Shown here: positions 25,573 to 33,906 of the stretch, piece after piece | Position numbering within the stretch: position 1 is the stretch's first letter | Layout of the letters: the number at the start of each line of letters is the position of its first letter | NCBI RefSeq assembly: GCF_003231275.1 | Contig: NZ_QKVL01000022.1 | Coordinates: 40,621 to 104,620, forward strand | Direction of reading: 5' to 3' | Source of the DNA: Pseudomonas huaxiensis | Lineage (GTDB): Bacteria > Pseudomonadota > Gammaproteobacteria > Pseudomonadales > Pseudomonadaceae | DNA length: 64,000 bases | Notes under the pieces: model-generated | Told to the model about the DNA's origin: nothing | What the model saw: only the letters and a program-made list of their open reading frames with translations | The model's database searches: none | Made by a program: the position numbers and the translations under genes

Positions 25573-26085
25573 ATGAGCGAAGTTGTGGTCGCCCCCAGCA
25601 ATCACCTGCGAAGTATCGAAGAGCTCTACAGCGGGCATCATGGATGGCTTTATGCCCGGTTGCACCGCAAGTTGGGTAATGCGTTGGATGCGGCCGATCT
25701 GGTACAGGACACCTTCGCCCGGATCCTGGCGTCCAACGTCTCGGTATTCGATGAGCCGCGCGCCTATCTGAGTTGTGTTGCCGGCGGCATTCTCGCCAAC
25801 TGGTGCCAGCGAAAATCCCTGGAACGCGCCTATCTGGCTGCCCTGGCGCAGCTTCCCGCGCCCGAGGTGCCATCGCCGGAGTCTCGCTTGCTGGTGCTGG
25901 AAACCCTGCATGAAGTCGATGCCATGCTCGACACGCTGCCGCCACTGGTCAGGCGTGCTTTCCTGCTGTCGCAACTGACCGGCATGAAGTACGAAGCCAT
26001 CGCCAGCGAACTCGACGTGTCGCTGATTACCGTCAAGCGCTACATGAAACAGGCCTTCCTCAAGTGCCTGGCGCTGGTGAACTGA
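25573..26085 (+). CDS. FecI-like ECF sigma-70 factor (second iron set)
   Basis: 170 residues from the ATG at 25573 (MSEVVVAPSNH); a TTG 12 bp earlier is an alternative, and neither has a strong ribosome-binding site. Region 2: LYSGHHGWLYARLHRKLGNALDAADLVQDTFARIL, then EPRAYLSCVAGGILANWCQRKSLERAY; region 4: LPPLVRRAFLLSQLTGMKYEAIASELDVSLITVKRYMKQA. It is paralogous to the 16444 product and heads the same order of sigma, FecR and receptor. The FecR ATG follows its stop codon with no gap. Confidence 0.9.
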   Translation: MSEVVVAPSNHLRSIEELYSGHHGWLYARLHRKLGNALDAADLVQDTFARILASNVSVFDEPRAYLSCVAGGILANWCQRKSLERAYLAALAQLPAPEVPSPESRLLVLETLHEVDAMLDTLPPLVRRAFLLSQLTGMKYEAIASELDVSLITVKRYMKQAFLKCLALVN

Positions 26086-27063
26086 ATGACCGAGACAGCC
26101 TCTGCAGCGCAGATCAGCCCGCAAGCACTGGAAGAAGCCGCCGAGTGGCTGATGTGCATGGGCGAGGGCGACGTCTCCGAGGCGGAGCAAGCCGCCTGGC
26201 GCGTCTGGCGCAGTAGCAGCCCGGACCGCGAGCGTGCCTGGCAACGGGCGGAGTTGCTGATGGGCAAGCTGGGCGGGCTGCCGCCGGCGCTGGCGATGTC
26301 TGCGTTGGATCGTCCGGGCAACCCGGGACGCCGCGCCGTTATCACGCGCCTGGCGATATTCCTGGCACTGGCGCCGACCAGTTGGCTGGGTTTCAACCTG
26401 AGCGAACGGCAGGGCTGGATGGCCGATTATCGTGCGGCTATCGGCGAGTGCCGCGAGATCATCCTAGTCGACGGCACGCAAGTCTTTCTCAATACCGACT
26501 CGGCAATCGACGTGCGCTTCGACCCCGATCAGCGGCTCATCCGTCTGGTCCGTGGCGAGATTCTGGTGCAGACGGCCCCGGACAGCGCGGTTCCGCCACG
26601 GCCGTTGCGGGTCGCGACCAGCGAAGGCCGGATGCAGGCGTTGGGCACGCGGTTCTCGGTTCGCGAACGGGCAGGCCGTACTTACCTGGCCGTGCTGGAA
26701 GGCGCGATCCGGGTGGAGGCGGGGAGCGCCGCCCTTGTTACGCCGCTGGTGGTCAAGGCCGGTGAGAAAACCGACTTCGACGCGCGCGCCACCGCACCGG
26801 TGAGCCGGGTGGACGAAACCATCACGGCCTGGACTCAAGGCATGCTTATGGCCGACAAGATGCGGCTGGAAGATTTCGCTGCGGAACTGGCGCGCTACGG
26901 GCGCGGCTTTGTGCGCTGCGACCCGGCGATCGCCGATCTGTTGATTTCGGGCGCTTACCCGATCAATGAGCGGCGCCGCACGTTGAACATGCTTGCAGCT
27001 ACCTATTCGATTTCGGTGACGGAGCATATGAGCGGGTACTGGACGTTGTTGGCGGCGCGCTGA
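26086..27063 (+). CDS. FecR-like anti-sigma factor/signal transducer (second set)
   Basis: 325 residues with an N-terminal DUF4880-like domain (ALEEAAEWLMCMGEGDVSEAEQAAWRVWRSSSPDRERAWQRAE), a membrane span (VITRLAIFLALAPTSWLGFNL) and a FecR domain (CREIILVDGTQVFLNTDSAIDVRF...MQALGTRFSVRERAGRTYLAVLEGAIRV). It pairs with the sigma factor immediately upstream. Unlike in the first set, 204 bp separate it from the receptor gene, and that gap is partly filled by a REP-type inverted repeat. Confidence 0.9.
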   Translation: MTETASAAQISPQALEEAAEWLMCMGEGDVSEAEQAAWRVWRSSSPDRERAWQRAELLMGKLGGLPPALAMSALDRPGNPGRRAVITRLAIFLALAPTSWLGFNLSERQGWMADYRAAIGECREIILVDGTQVFLNTDSAIDVRFDPDQRLIRLVRGEILVQTAPDSAVPPRPLRVATSEGRMQALGTRFSVRERAGRTYLAVLEGAIRVEAGSAALVTPLVVKAGEKTDFDARATAPVSRVDETITAWTQGMLMADKMRLEDFAAELARYGRGFVRCDPAIADLLISGAYPINERRRTLNMLAATYSISVTEHMSGYWTLLAAR

Positions 27064-27067
27064 GGAT

Positions 27068-27165
27068 CGCGAGCAAGCTCGCTCCTACAGGTTTACACCG
27101 CGTGGCTTTTGTAGGAGCGAGCTTGTCGGGGCGCCGAACCGTCGCGAAGGGCGCCAACCGTCGCG
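27068..27165. repeat. REP/REPIN-like inverted repeat (full pair)
   Basis: Two REP units face each other: CAAGCTCGCTCCTAC (27074-27088) and its exact complement GTAGGAGCGAGCTTG (27111-27125), followed by a GCGCCGAACCGTCGCGA tail and a second, imperfect copy of GGCGCCAACCGTCGCGAAGG. A 37-bp block (27111-27147) recurs identically at 57980-58016 and 59652-59688. Such elements are mobilised in trans by RAYT transposases; none is in this window. Confidence 0.8.
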
Positions 27166-27267
27166 AAGGACGCCAATATTTTTTTGCTACGGCCTGATAC
27201 TTTTTTCCGCCTCGGCTGGCAGAGGAAGTGAAACCACCTCTTTCCCAGTCAAAAGGATCTTCTTGTC

Positions 27268-29700
27268 ATGCCAGTTGCAAGTCGCCTCCGCGCCGAATGC
27301 ACGTTAACGATGGCCGTCCGTACCGCCCTGCTGAGTGTTGCCCTGGTCACGGCAAGCACCAGCGCCTGGGCGGCGGCTCCCCAGCAACCGGACAGCGTGG
27401 CCAGCAAGGCCTACGACATTCCGGCCGGACCGCTGGGCCGGGTGCTGTCCAGCTTCGCGGTGAAGTCGGGGATGGCCTTGTCGTTCGAGCCCGCGCTGAC
27501 GGAAGGGCTGCACAGCCCAGGCCTCACGGGCAGCTACTCGGCTGGCGAAGGCATTATCCAACTGCTGGCGGGCAGCGGCCTGGAACTGGTGGAACTCGGC
27601 GATGGCAGCTTCATGCTGATCAAGCAGCCTGCCGCTGGCGACGGTGGGCTCACACTCGCTGCAACCAGTGTCGATGCGTCGAGCCTTCGTCTCGGCGGCT
27701 TGCCCGAAGCCTTCGCCGGTGATCAGGTGGCTCGCGGCGGCCGGGTCGGGATGCTGGGTAACAAGGATGTGATGGACACACCGTTCAACGTCACCAGTTA
27801 CACCGCCAAGACCCTCGCCGACCTGCAGACCGTAACCGTCGCCGACGCCCTGGAGCGGGACCCTTCGGTTCGCTCCACCGGGCAGGCGGGCGGCATCGTC
27901 GACTCGTTCTTCATTCGCGGCTTCCCGGTGGGCGAGGGCAACCTCGGCGAACTGGCCTTCGACGGCGTCTATGGTGTGGCGCCCAACTACCGGGTGTTCA
28001 CCGAGTACGCCGAACGGATCGAGGTACTCAAAGGCCCGGGCGCGCTGATGTATGGCATTTCACCTAACAGCGGCGTCGGCGGCGTGATCAATATCGTGCC
28101 GAAACGGGCGCTGGCCGAGGACCTGACGCGCTTTACCGCCAGCTACGCCGCCAACACCCAACTGGGCGGCCATATCGATGTCAGCCGGCGCTTCGGTGAC
28201 GAAAAACAGTGGGGCGTGCGCTTCAACGGCAGCATGGCCCAGGGCGACACGGCCATCGACGACCAGCAGCGCGCACTGGATATCGGCGCCATCGCCCTGG
28301 ACTATCAAGGCGAACGGCTGCGTTTGAACCTGGACTTCCTAAGCCAGAAAGAGCAGTGGGACGCCTCGTCGCGACCGTTCACGGTGGCGGCTGGCGTCAA
28401 GGTGCCTTCGGCGCCGAATGGCCGTACCAACCTGCCGCAGGATTGGGGCTGGTCCAATACCCGGGAGCAGTCCGCGCTAGTCGGCGCGGAGTATGACCTG
28501 AGCGATGCGGTGACCGTGTTCGCCCACGCAGGCGGCGGTCGCGCCGATGTCAAACGCATGTCCGACCAGGTGCCAAGGATCCTCAACGAGGCCGGCGATA
28601 TCAGCAATACGCCGGGGTACTACAAGTTCAACGTCGATCGCTCGACCGTCGATGTCGGGATGCGCGCCTTGTTCGAAACGGGCCCGGTCAGCCATACCAC
28701 TACCGTCATGGCCACCCGGTATCAGGATGAACTGTCCCGAGGCATCAACAACGGCACGGAAATTGTCTCGAACATCTACCACCCGGTGGATGTACCCAAG
28801 CAATACATCGCCGCGCCGAAGGTTTTGCGGATTTCCGAGTCGGAGCTGTCCGGCGTTGCCGTCACCGATACCCTGTCTGTCCTCGACGACCGCCTGCAAC
28901 TGACCCTGGGTCTGCGCCGGCAAGCCATCGAGTCACGCAACTACGCCGCCACCGGCGCGGTGACTTCCCGTTACGACGACAGCGCGACGACCCCGGTGGT
29001 GGGCCTGGTCGTCAAACCTTGGGAAAACGTGTCGTTCTACTACAACTACGTCGAGGGACTGAGCAAAGGCGACGTCGCGCCTGCCACCGCAGCCAACGCT
29101 GGGCAGGCGTTCGCGCCCTATGAATCCAAGCAGCAGGAACTGGGCGTGAAAGTCGAGAAGGACAGCTTCATGGCTAGCCTGTCGGTGTTCCAGATCGAGA
29201 AGCCCAGCGGCGAACTGGGTGCGGGCAATGCGTTTTCGGTACAGGCCGAACAGCGCAACCGTGGTGTCGAACTGAGCCTGTTCGGCGAAGTCGCGCCGGG
29301 TACTCGTCTGCTTGGCGGCGTGACGTTGCTTGATGGCGAACTGACTGACTCGGCCACGGCAAGTAACCGGGGTAACGATCCTGTAGGCGTGCCCGATGTG
29401 CAGGCCAATTTCTGGGCCGAATGGGACACCCCGGCAATCGAAGGTTTCACCCTGACGGGCGGGGCGATCTATACCGGCAGCCAGTACATCAACCAGGCCA
29501 ACACCCAGGAGCTGGACGCCTGGACCCGCGTCGACCTCGGCGCCCGCTACGCCACCCGCATCGAAGGCCGGCCCACTACCTTCCGCGCCACCGTGCAGAA
29601 CGTCTTCGACCGGGAATACTGGTCGGGCGTAGCGTCCTATGGCGCAATCTCGCCGGGCTATCCGCGCACCCTGCAATTGTCGGCGACGATCGATTTCTGA
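27268..29700 (+). CDS. TonB-dependent siderophore receptor with signalling domain (second set)
   Basis: 810 residues from the ATG at 27268 after AAAAGGATCTTCTTGTC. A long signal region ends near TSAWAAAP. The STN domain (AYDIPAGPLGRVLSSFAVKSGMALSFEP) spans about residues 45-115, the plug starts near residue 165 (DTPFNVTSYTAKTLADL...YAERIEVLKGPGALMYGISP), and the barrel ends PRTLQLSATIDF with a terminal Phe. It lacks the C-terminal cysteine pair of the first receptor, so it is likely to take a different ligand. The last 39 bp of the gene plus 19 bp beyond are duplicated at 33868-33925, on the far side of an AT-rich island. Confidence 0.9.
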   Translation: MPVASRLRAECTLTMAVRTALLSVALVTASTSAWAAAPQQPDSVASKAYDIPAGPLGRVLSSFAVKSGMALSFEPALTEGLHSPGLTGSYSAGEGIIQLLAGSGLELVELGDGSFMLIKQPAAGDGGLTLAATSVDASSLRLGGLPEAFAGDQVARGGRVGMLGNKDVMDTPFNVTSYTAKTLADLQTVTVADALERDPSVRSTGQAGGIVDSFFIRGFPVGEGNLGELAFDGVYGVAPNYRVFTEYAERIEVLKGPGALMYGISPNSGVGGVINIVPKRALAEDLTRFTASYAANTQLGGHIDVSRRFGDEKQWGVRFNGSMAQGDTAIDDQQRALDIGAIALDYQGERLRLNLDFLSQKEQWDASSRPFTVAAGVKVPSAPNGRTNLPQDWGWSNTREQSALVGAEYDLSDAVTVFAHAGGGRADVKRMSDQVPRILNEAGDISNTPGYYKFNVDRSTVDVGMRALFETGPVSHTTTVMATRYQDELSRGINNGTEIVSNIYHPVDVPKQYIAAPKVLRISESELSGVAVTDTLSVLDDRLQLTLGLRRQAIESRNYAATGAVTSRYDDSATTPVVGLVVKPWENVSFYYNYVEGLSKGDVAPATAANAGQAFAPYESKQQELGVKVEKDSFMASLSVFQIEKPSGELGAGNAFSVQAEQRNRGVELSLFGEVAPGTRLLGGVTLLDGELTDSATASNRGNDPVGVPDVQANFWAEWDTPAIEGFTLTGGAIYTGSQYINQANTQELDAWTRVDLGARYATRIEGRPTTFRATVQNVFDREYWSGVASYGAISPGYPRTLQLSATIDF

Positions 29701-29719
29701 TACGCCGCAGTGCATCGCG
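29662..29719. repeat. 58-bp direct repeat, left copy (receptor 3' end)
   Basis: Covers the receptor's last codons (PRTLQLSATIDF, stop) and the first 19 bp downstream. It is repeated at 33868-33925 with two mismatches (TGATACGCCGCAGTG here, TGATATGCCGCAGCG there). The two copies bracket the four-gene Ycf46/Ycf35 island. Confidence 0.9.
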
Positions 29720-29744
29720 ACGGTTCGGCGCTTCGTCGCGATGC
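29712..29744. terminator. Hairpin after the receptor gene, derived from a REP tail
   Basis: Perfect 11-bp stem GCATCGCGACG / CGTCGCGATGC with an 11-nt loop, 11 bp after the receptor stop. It contains TCGCGACGGTTCGGCGC (29715-29731), the exact complement of the REP tail found at three other places in the window. No T-run follows, so termination is only likely, not certain. Confidence 0.5.
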
Positions 29745-29992
29745 GTTCAATCTGAATTCCCCCCCCTCTTGTTTGTGGCGCTGTACGGCGGCTGGCTAGC
29801 AGCCCCGTTGTTCGGATAGCCTGATAATGGCGTTATAATGGCCGCGCCTGATGGCTTCACCAATCTGGAAGCCTTCGTTAGCGCTTTCCTGGCACGTGAT
29901 AAACCAAAAACCGTCATGTAGCATAGACCCGTAAGCAGTCCTACAGCCCTCCCGTACTACGCGCCTCTGCACCAACTCTAGAAGGTTTGTGA
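29745..29992 (+). promoter_or_regulatory. Leader of the Ycf46/Ycf35 island with a candidate -10 box
   Basis: A 248-bp non-coding stretch before the first island gene. TATAAT at 29834-29839 is a perfect -10 hexamer; the best -35 at 17-bp spacing (TTCGGA, 29811-29816) is weak. A promoter here would leave a leader of about 150 nt. GAAGG at 29981-29985 is the ribosome-binding site. I see no other gene in this stretch. Confidence 0.35.
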
Positions 29993-30970
29993 ATGATAAG
30001 AACTATCCCGATGTGGACAATGACGATGATCAGTAGAGGCAAGAAAAAGGGAATTGCATTACTGGCATCGTTACCTGTCTTTATCGTTACCTGTGTGTGG
30101 GTGTTTCTTGATGCGTTGCAAAACGGGGAAACACGCCGGGCTGTAATGGCGGTCATTGGTTTGGTTTATTTCGCTGCGCTTACCCGGCTTTTTACACCTT
30201 CAAGAAAATATATTCCCGGTAAAACATTCAGGTTTTATAGAAATAAAAAACTCACCACAAAGAAGGCCATAAATTACGGCTATGGCGTGACTGTTCTTGT
30301 CTTCGTGATGTTTGCAGTTCTTGTGCCGAAGTATATGGTGAGCGCAATAGGATATGGCGCGATAAGCCTCGGTGGTCTGTATGCAGTGTCAAAAAGCTTA
30401 AAGTTCCACGCCGATGTCGATTTCTCGACAAATGAATATTTGACAACCGCTCTTGGATTTTCTGTAGGAGAAAAAATCCTGGTCAGCTATCAGGATTTTG
30501 ATACCGACGATGTTCGCGCGGGTGGCAAAGCGTTTGCCGCAACCGCGACAAAGTTAATTGTAGCGTGGTTTGATGGGGCGGTTTGGAGCAAGCTGTCCCG
30601 AGACCTGAATCAGATATCGCACATTGGCGTTATGAGTGATCAACATAACGATTGCTTCGTTAAATTGCAATTCAATGATGGTGCCGATATCTTGTTGCGG
30701 ATTGGGCTTGAGCGTTCCACATCAAGCCCCATCCTGGTAGTAAGAAGACTGCTGGAAACGATTGATGCAAGTCTGTTGCCTGGTAGTGATGCATCACAGA
30801 CTGTACAAAGACGTCGGGTGGTTGTCGATTCTGCAACGCCAACTGAGCTCTCAAAAAACGTTGCACCTGAACCCATGGCGCCTGTGCGCAACATTGAGCT
30901 TGCCCCTGATGTATTAAATGCTATTCAGCGGGCAGAAGAAGTTGCCCCCGGCCGCAGACTGGAGCTTTAA
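29993..30970 (+). CDS. Membrane protein with a C-terminal PH-like domain (island gene 1)
   Basis: 325 residues. Four hydrophobic segments are predicted at about 20-40, 49-67, 96-112 and 115-133, so the N-terminal half sits in the inner membrane. Residues about 155-245 (GEKILVSYQDFDTDDVRAGGKAF...KLIVAWFDG...ISHIGVMSDQ...FVKLQFNDGADILLRIG) alternate hydrophobic strands as in bacterial PH (YokE/bPH) domains; this assignment is by eye. The tail (260-325) is low-complexity and likely flexible. Codons are clearly more AT-rich than in flanking pseudomonad genes. It is followed 2 bp later by the DUF1257-type gene, so it probably anchors or senses for the complex made by the next three genes (inference). 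Confidence 0.7.
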   Translation: MIRTIPMWTMTMISRGKKKGIALLASLPVFIVTCVWVFLDALQNGETRRAVMAVIGLVYFAALTRLFTPSRKYIPGKTFRFYRNKKLTTKKAINYGYGVTVLVFVMFAVLVPKYMVSAIGYGAISLGGLYAVSKSLKFHADVDFSTNEYLTTALGFSVGEKILVSYQDFDTDDVRAGGKAFAATATKLIVAWFDGAVWSKLSRDLNQISHIGVMSDQHNDCFVKLQFNDGADILLRIGLERSTSSPILVVRRLLETIDASLLPGSDASQTVQRRRVVVDSATPTELSKNVAPEPMAPVRNIELAPDVLNAIQRAEEVAPGRRLEL

Positions 30971-30972
30971 TA

Positions 30973-31605
30973 ATGTCTCACTGCACAAGATTTGAATTTT
31001 CTTATGTTAATGAGGAAACCATTGCCAAAGCGTTCAGCAAGTTGGGCCTTAGCCCAACGACGGGGTTGGTTTGCAGCTTTGCCAGCGACTTTAGCAAAAA
31101 GGTGTTGCGCAAAATAGGCTATATGGGCAAGCAGCAATTCAGAGCTATTTGCGGAGAAACGGCTGACAAATTCAATCTCTTTGTTTGCCAGGTCGATAAG
31201 GGCTCTTACCAACTCTTCATCGAGCGGGGAACCCCTTCGGCCGGGGATGAAACGACAATGGCTGATTTGGCGTTACGCTTTCAGAAAGCGTACGTCAGTG
31301 TCGCCATTGATGAAACCATCAGGCGCATAGACGCATCGGGCGTTCCTGCGAGAGTGAAGGAAACTCCTCAGGGGTTCGAAGTTGAATTCGGATCTAATTA
31401 CGAATACGGCATTCATGTCGCCTTGACAGGCGATGAAATTACGGAAGAAGTACATGGCGTGAAAGGCGACATCTGCACAAAACTTACTGAAGAGCTTGAG
31501 TCTCTTTTGTCCAGCCCTGCTGCGAAACTTGTGACTGAGTGGAAACCGGAGTACACCTTGGTCCATGAAGAGCAAACCCTTCAAATTCTCAGCGCGAATC
31601 TCTGA
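30973..31605 (+). CDS. Ycf35 (DUF1257)-DUF2997 fusion protein (island gene 2)
   Basis: 210 residues. The N-terminus MSHCTRFEFSYVNEETIAKAFSKLG and the segment FQKAYVSVAIDETIRRIDASGVPARVKETPQGFEVEF (about 103-139) resemble Ycf35/DUF1257 proteins, which begin MSHFTT and end with a similar helix-strand unit. Residues 144-180 (EYGIHVALTGDEITEEVHGV then KGDICTKLTEELESLL) match DUF2997, normally a separate small protein. I believe this is a natural fusion of the two. Biochemical function is unknown for both families. Its stop is immediately followed by the ATG of the radical SAM gene. Assigned by pattern; a profile search would settle it. Confidence 0.65.
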   Translation: MSHCTRFEFSYVNEETIAKAFSKLGLSPTTGLVCSFASDFSKKVLRKIGYMGKQQFRAICGETADKFNLFVCQVDKGSYQLFIERGTPSAGDETTMADLALRFQKAYVSVAIDETIRRIDASGVPARVKETPQGFEVEFGSNYEYGIHVALTGDEITEEVHGVKGDICTKLTEELESLLSSPAAKLVTEWKPEYTLVHEEQTLQILSANL

Positions 31606-32127
31606 ATGAACATCAACGTACACCATATGGAGTTGAGCCGCGTTAACGGCCCCGGGTTACGCTTGACATTATGGGTGCAGGGTTGTGCGCTGAATTGCAA
31701 GGGATGCTTCAATCAGAGCACCCACGCTCGCGAGCCGAGTACGCTGATGCCCATTGATGAATTGGCGCAGAAGATAAATGGACTGAACATCGCAGGGGTA
31801 ACCCTCTCTGGAGGGGAACCGCTCGACCAGGCACCCGCCTTGGAAAAACTGATACATGCCGTCAATGGCGAGAAAAACTGGGTGCTTTACACAGGCTATA
31901 CGCCCAAAGAGATATTCCAGAACGAAGCCATGATTCGTGTGGTTAAAGCCGTCGACCTTACGCTGGCCGGCCGCTATCGGCATAACGCCAGCCATCCCTA
32001 TGAGCACAAGCAGATTATCAAGACCAGTGACAGAGTCGACATTGATTTTTTCCGTACCAGAAGAGTTGTCGAGTTTGTAGTGTCACATTCTGGCGTTACC
32101 AAAACCGGTCTTCCGATGAATGTATAA
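31606..32127 (+). CDS. NrdG-like radical SAM / 4Fe-4S protein (island gene 3)
   Basis: 173 residues. The CxxxCxxC cluster motif is C27-C31-C34 in RVNGPGLRLTLWVQGCALNC-KGCFNQSTH, and a GGE motif binding the SAM amino group is in VTLSGGEPLDQAPALEKL. Layout and length are those of anaerobic ribonucleotide reductase activases (NrdG), yet no NrdD is near; related single-cluster proteins occur next to Ycf46-type ATPases. It probably makes a 5'-deoxyadenosyl radical to modify or activate a partner, perhaps another protein of this operon (inference). Its ATG follows the previous stop directly, and the AAA gene begins 27 bp later. Confidence 0.8.
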   Translation: MNINVHHMELSRVNGPGLRLTLWVQGCALNCKGCFNQSTHAREPSTLMPIDELAQKINGLNIAGVTLSGGEPLDQAPALEKLIHAVNGEKNWVLYTGYTPKEIFQNEAMIRVVKAVDLTLAGRYRHNASHPYEHKQIIKTSDRVDIDFFRTRRVVEFVVSHSGVTKTGLPMNV

Positions 32128-32154
32128 GTCAGTTCAGGCGCAGGGATAACAAGC

Positions 32155-33765
32155 ATGAGCCGTACCAAGCAGATAACAGATTACCTCAAAGCGCGTTATG
32201 CTATTTTGGTCATCGAGACTTTCGAGGAAGAGCGGGCGCTCAATGAGATTTCTGAAATCGCCAAGGCACTTAGCCATCGTCTGTTCATTTGGAGCTCGAC
32301 GCTAGGCGTCCAGATAAATGGTGTCGTGGCCGGGGATAAAACCTTTGACTTCAAACTCGCCTTGGACTTTTGCGAAGAAAAGGCCAAGGATGAGGACAGC
32401 AAGAATATTTTTGTTTTTTGTGATGCCCATAACTATCTGACCTCAGGCTCGAATCCAGTCTATCGTCGTCGACTTCGAGATCTGGCCATAAACATCCGCT
32501 CACGTGGATATCGAAGCAACTGCATTATCGTGGCGCCCAGCGTTGAAATTGCCAACGACCTTCAAAAGGAAATCACGTTGATTGATTTCCCCTTGCCATC
32601 AAGGGATGAAATCAAGGATCAGATAAATAAGTTTGTTAACTCATGGCAAGGCAATGGCAACGTCAAGATTGATCTTTCTAACGCCGCCAAAGATAAACTC
32701 ATTGACGCCGCCCTGGGTTTGACGGGGTTGGAAATTGACAATAGTTTGTCTCGTTCATTGGTATCCAGCCTGAGCGTGAGTGAACATACGGTAAAAGACC
32801 TGCTTTTCGAAAAAAGACAAATCATACGAAAAACCGGTATTTTGGAGTACATCGACTCAACGGTGAATCTTGAGGATGTTGGCGGGTTGGCAACGCTCAA
32901 GAAGTGGCTCAATTTGCGTAGCCAGTGTTTTGGTCGGATGGCTCAGGAGTTCGGTGTCGGAACCCCTAAGGGGCTGCTCTTGACGGGAGTTCCTGGTTGT
33001 GGAAAGTCTTTAACGGCGAAGTGTGTATCGTCGTCGTGGAATATGCCGTTATTGCGCCTGGATATGGGAAAAATCTTCCAGGGGGTGGTTGGCTCTTCAG
33101 AGTCCAATATTCGATCCGCATTACGTACTGCCGAAGCTATTTCACCCTGTATCCTATGGATCGATGAAATTGAAAAAGGACTTTCCGGCTCTTCCGGAGG
33201 CGCATCTGATGGTGGTACAGCTACACGTGTATTCGGAACACTGTTGACGTGGATGCAAGAAAAAACGGCGCCTGTTTTTGTGTTTGCTACCGCGAACAAT
33301 ATCAACAGCTTGCCGCCGGAGCTGTTGAGAAAGGGGCGGTTCGACGAAATATTTTTCGTTGATTTCCCGTCGACATCGGAACGAAAGAAGATTCTTGAAA
33401 TACACCTGAAGAAATTGAACCGTGACCCGAAAAAATTTGATTTGGACCGATTGTCTGCTCTTGGCGGCGAGTCGAATTTTGGTAAAGACATTGTGCTTTC
33501 TGGCGCCGAGATCGAAGCGTGGGTTGGCGACTCGCTGATTGAAGCATTCTCACGGCGGATGAATGACTCCGGCGATGTAAGCGACCTGACTATGGCTGAT
33601 TTCGAAACCACTATTTCGCGTTTGGTACCAATGAGCAAAATGCGCAAGGACGAGTTTGCCAAACTTCGTGATTGGGCGAATCACAATGCGATTAGCGCAT
33701 CGGCTATGGTTGCCGGTCAGAATGATACGGAAACTCAAATCGGCGGCCGGCAAATTGATTTTTAA
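32155..33765 (+). CDS. Ycf46-type AAA+ ATPase (island gene 4)
   Basis: 536 residues. The N-terminal domain (about 1-200) starts ITDYLKARYAILVIETFEEERALNEI, the LxxRYxxxxIxxxEEER pattern of Ycf46 proteins, and contains a degenerate ATPase-like region. The C-terminal AAA module has Walker A GVPGCGKSLTAK (G278-K284), Walker B CILWIDEIEKGL (D337, E338), sensor 1 in VFATANNINSLP, and the arginine-finger box ELLRKGRFDEIF. It should work as a hexameric ring that remodels a protein partner. AGGGATAACAAGC precedes the ATG. It is the last gene of the island. Cyanobacterial Ycf46 has been linked to photosynthetic regulation; no role is established in pseudomonads. Confidence 0.85.
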   Translation: MSRTKQITDYLKARYAILVIETFEEERALNEISEIAKALSHRLFIWSSTLGVQINGVVAGDKTFDFKLALDFCEEKAKDEDSKNIFVFCDAHNYLTSGSNPVYRRRLRDLAINIRSRGYRSNCIIVAPSVEIANDLQKEITLIDFPLPSRDEIKDQINKFVNSWQGNGNVKIDLSNAAKDKLIDAALGLTGLEIDNSLSRSLVSSLSVSEHTVKDLLFEKRQIIRKTGILEYIDSTVNLEDVGGLATLKKWLNLRSQCFGRMAQEFGVGTPKGLLLTGVPGCGKSLTAKCVSSSWNMPLLRLDMGKIFQGVVGSSESNIRSALRTAEAISPCILWIDEIEKGLSGSSGGASDGGTATRVFGTLLTWMQEKTAPVFVFATANNINSLPPELLRKGRFDEIFFVDFPSTSERKKILEIHLKKLNRDPKKFDLDRLSALGGESNFGKDIVLSGAEIEAWVGDSLIEAFSRRMNDSGDVSDLTMADFETTISRLVPMSKMRKDEFAKLRDWANHNAISASAMVAGQNDTETQIGGRQIDF

Positions 33766-33833
33766 TCTGCAATGGTCTTGCGGTAGGTAAAGCTTATTAG
33801 CAGAGGTGGGTGGCTCGGAGAAGATGGAGTGAC

Positions 33834-33906
33834 ATGGACGCTGGTTGATGTCGGCGTCCGCTACGCCCCGCGCACCCTGCAATTGTCGGCGACGATCGAT
33901 TTCTGA
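33834..33906 (+). pseudogene. Remnant of a TonB-dependent receptor 3' end
   Basis: A frame reading WTLVDVGVRYAPRTLQLSATIDF and stop. It matches two separate pieces of the receptor at 27268-29700: WTRVDLGARYA (coded near 29521-29553) joined directly to the last 12 residues PRTLQLSATIDF, with the roughly 108 bp between them missing. Nothing upstream is receptor-like. It is thus either what is left of a second, deleted receptor gene or a copy carried at the edge of the island. Confidence 0.8.

Noticed and set aside
27060..27180. CRISPR-like repeats
   Set aside because: The repeats are inverted REP units without regular spacers; no cas genes are present.
29421..29819. 132-residue frame running past the second receptor's stop
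   Set aside because: Out-of-frame shadow of the receptor's 3' end; the downstream part contains the REP-derived hairpin.
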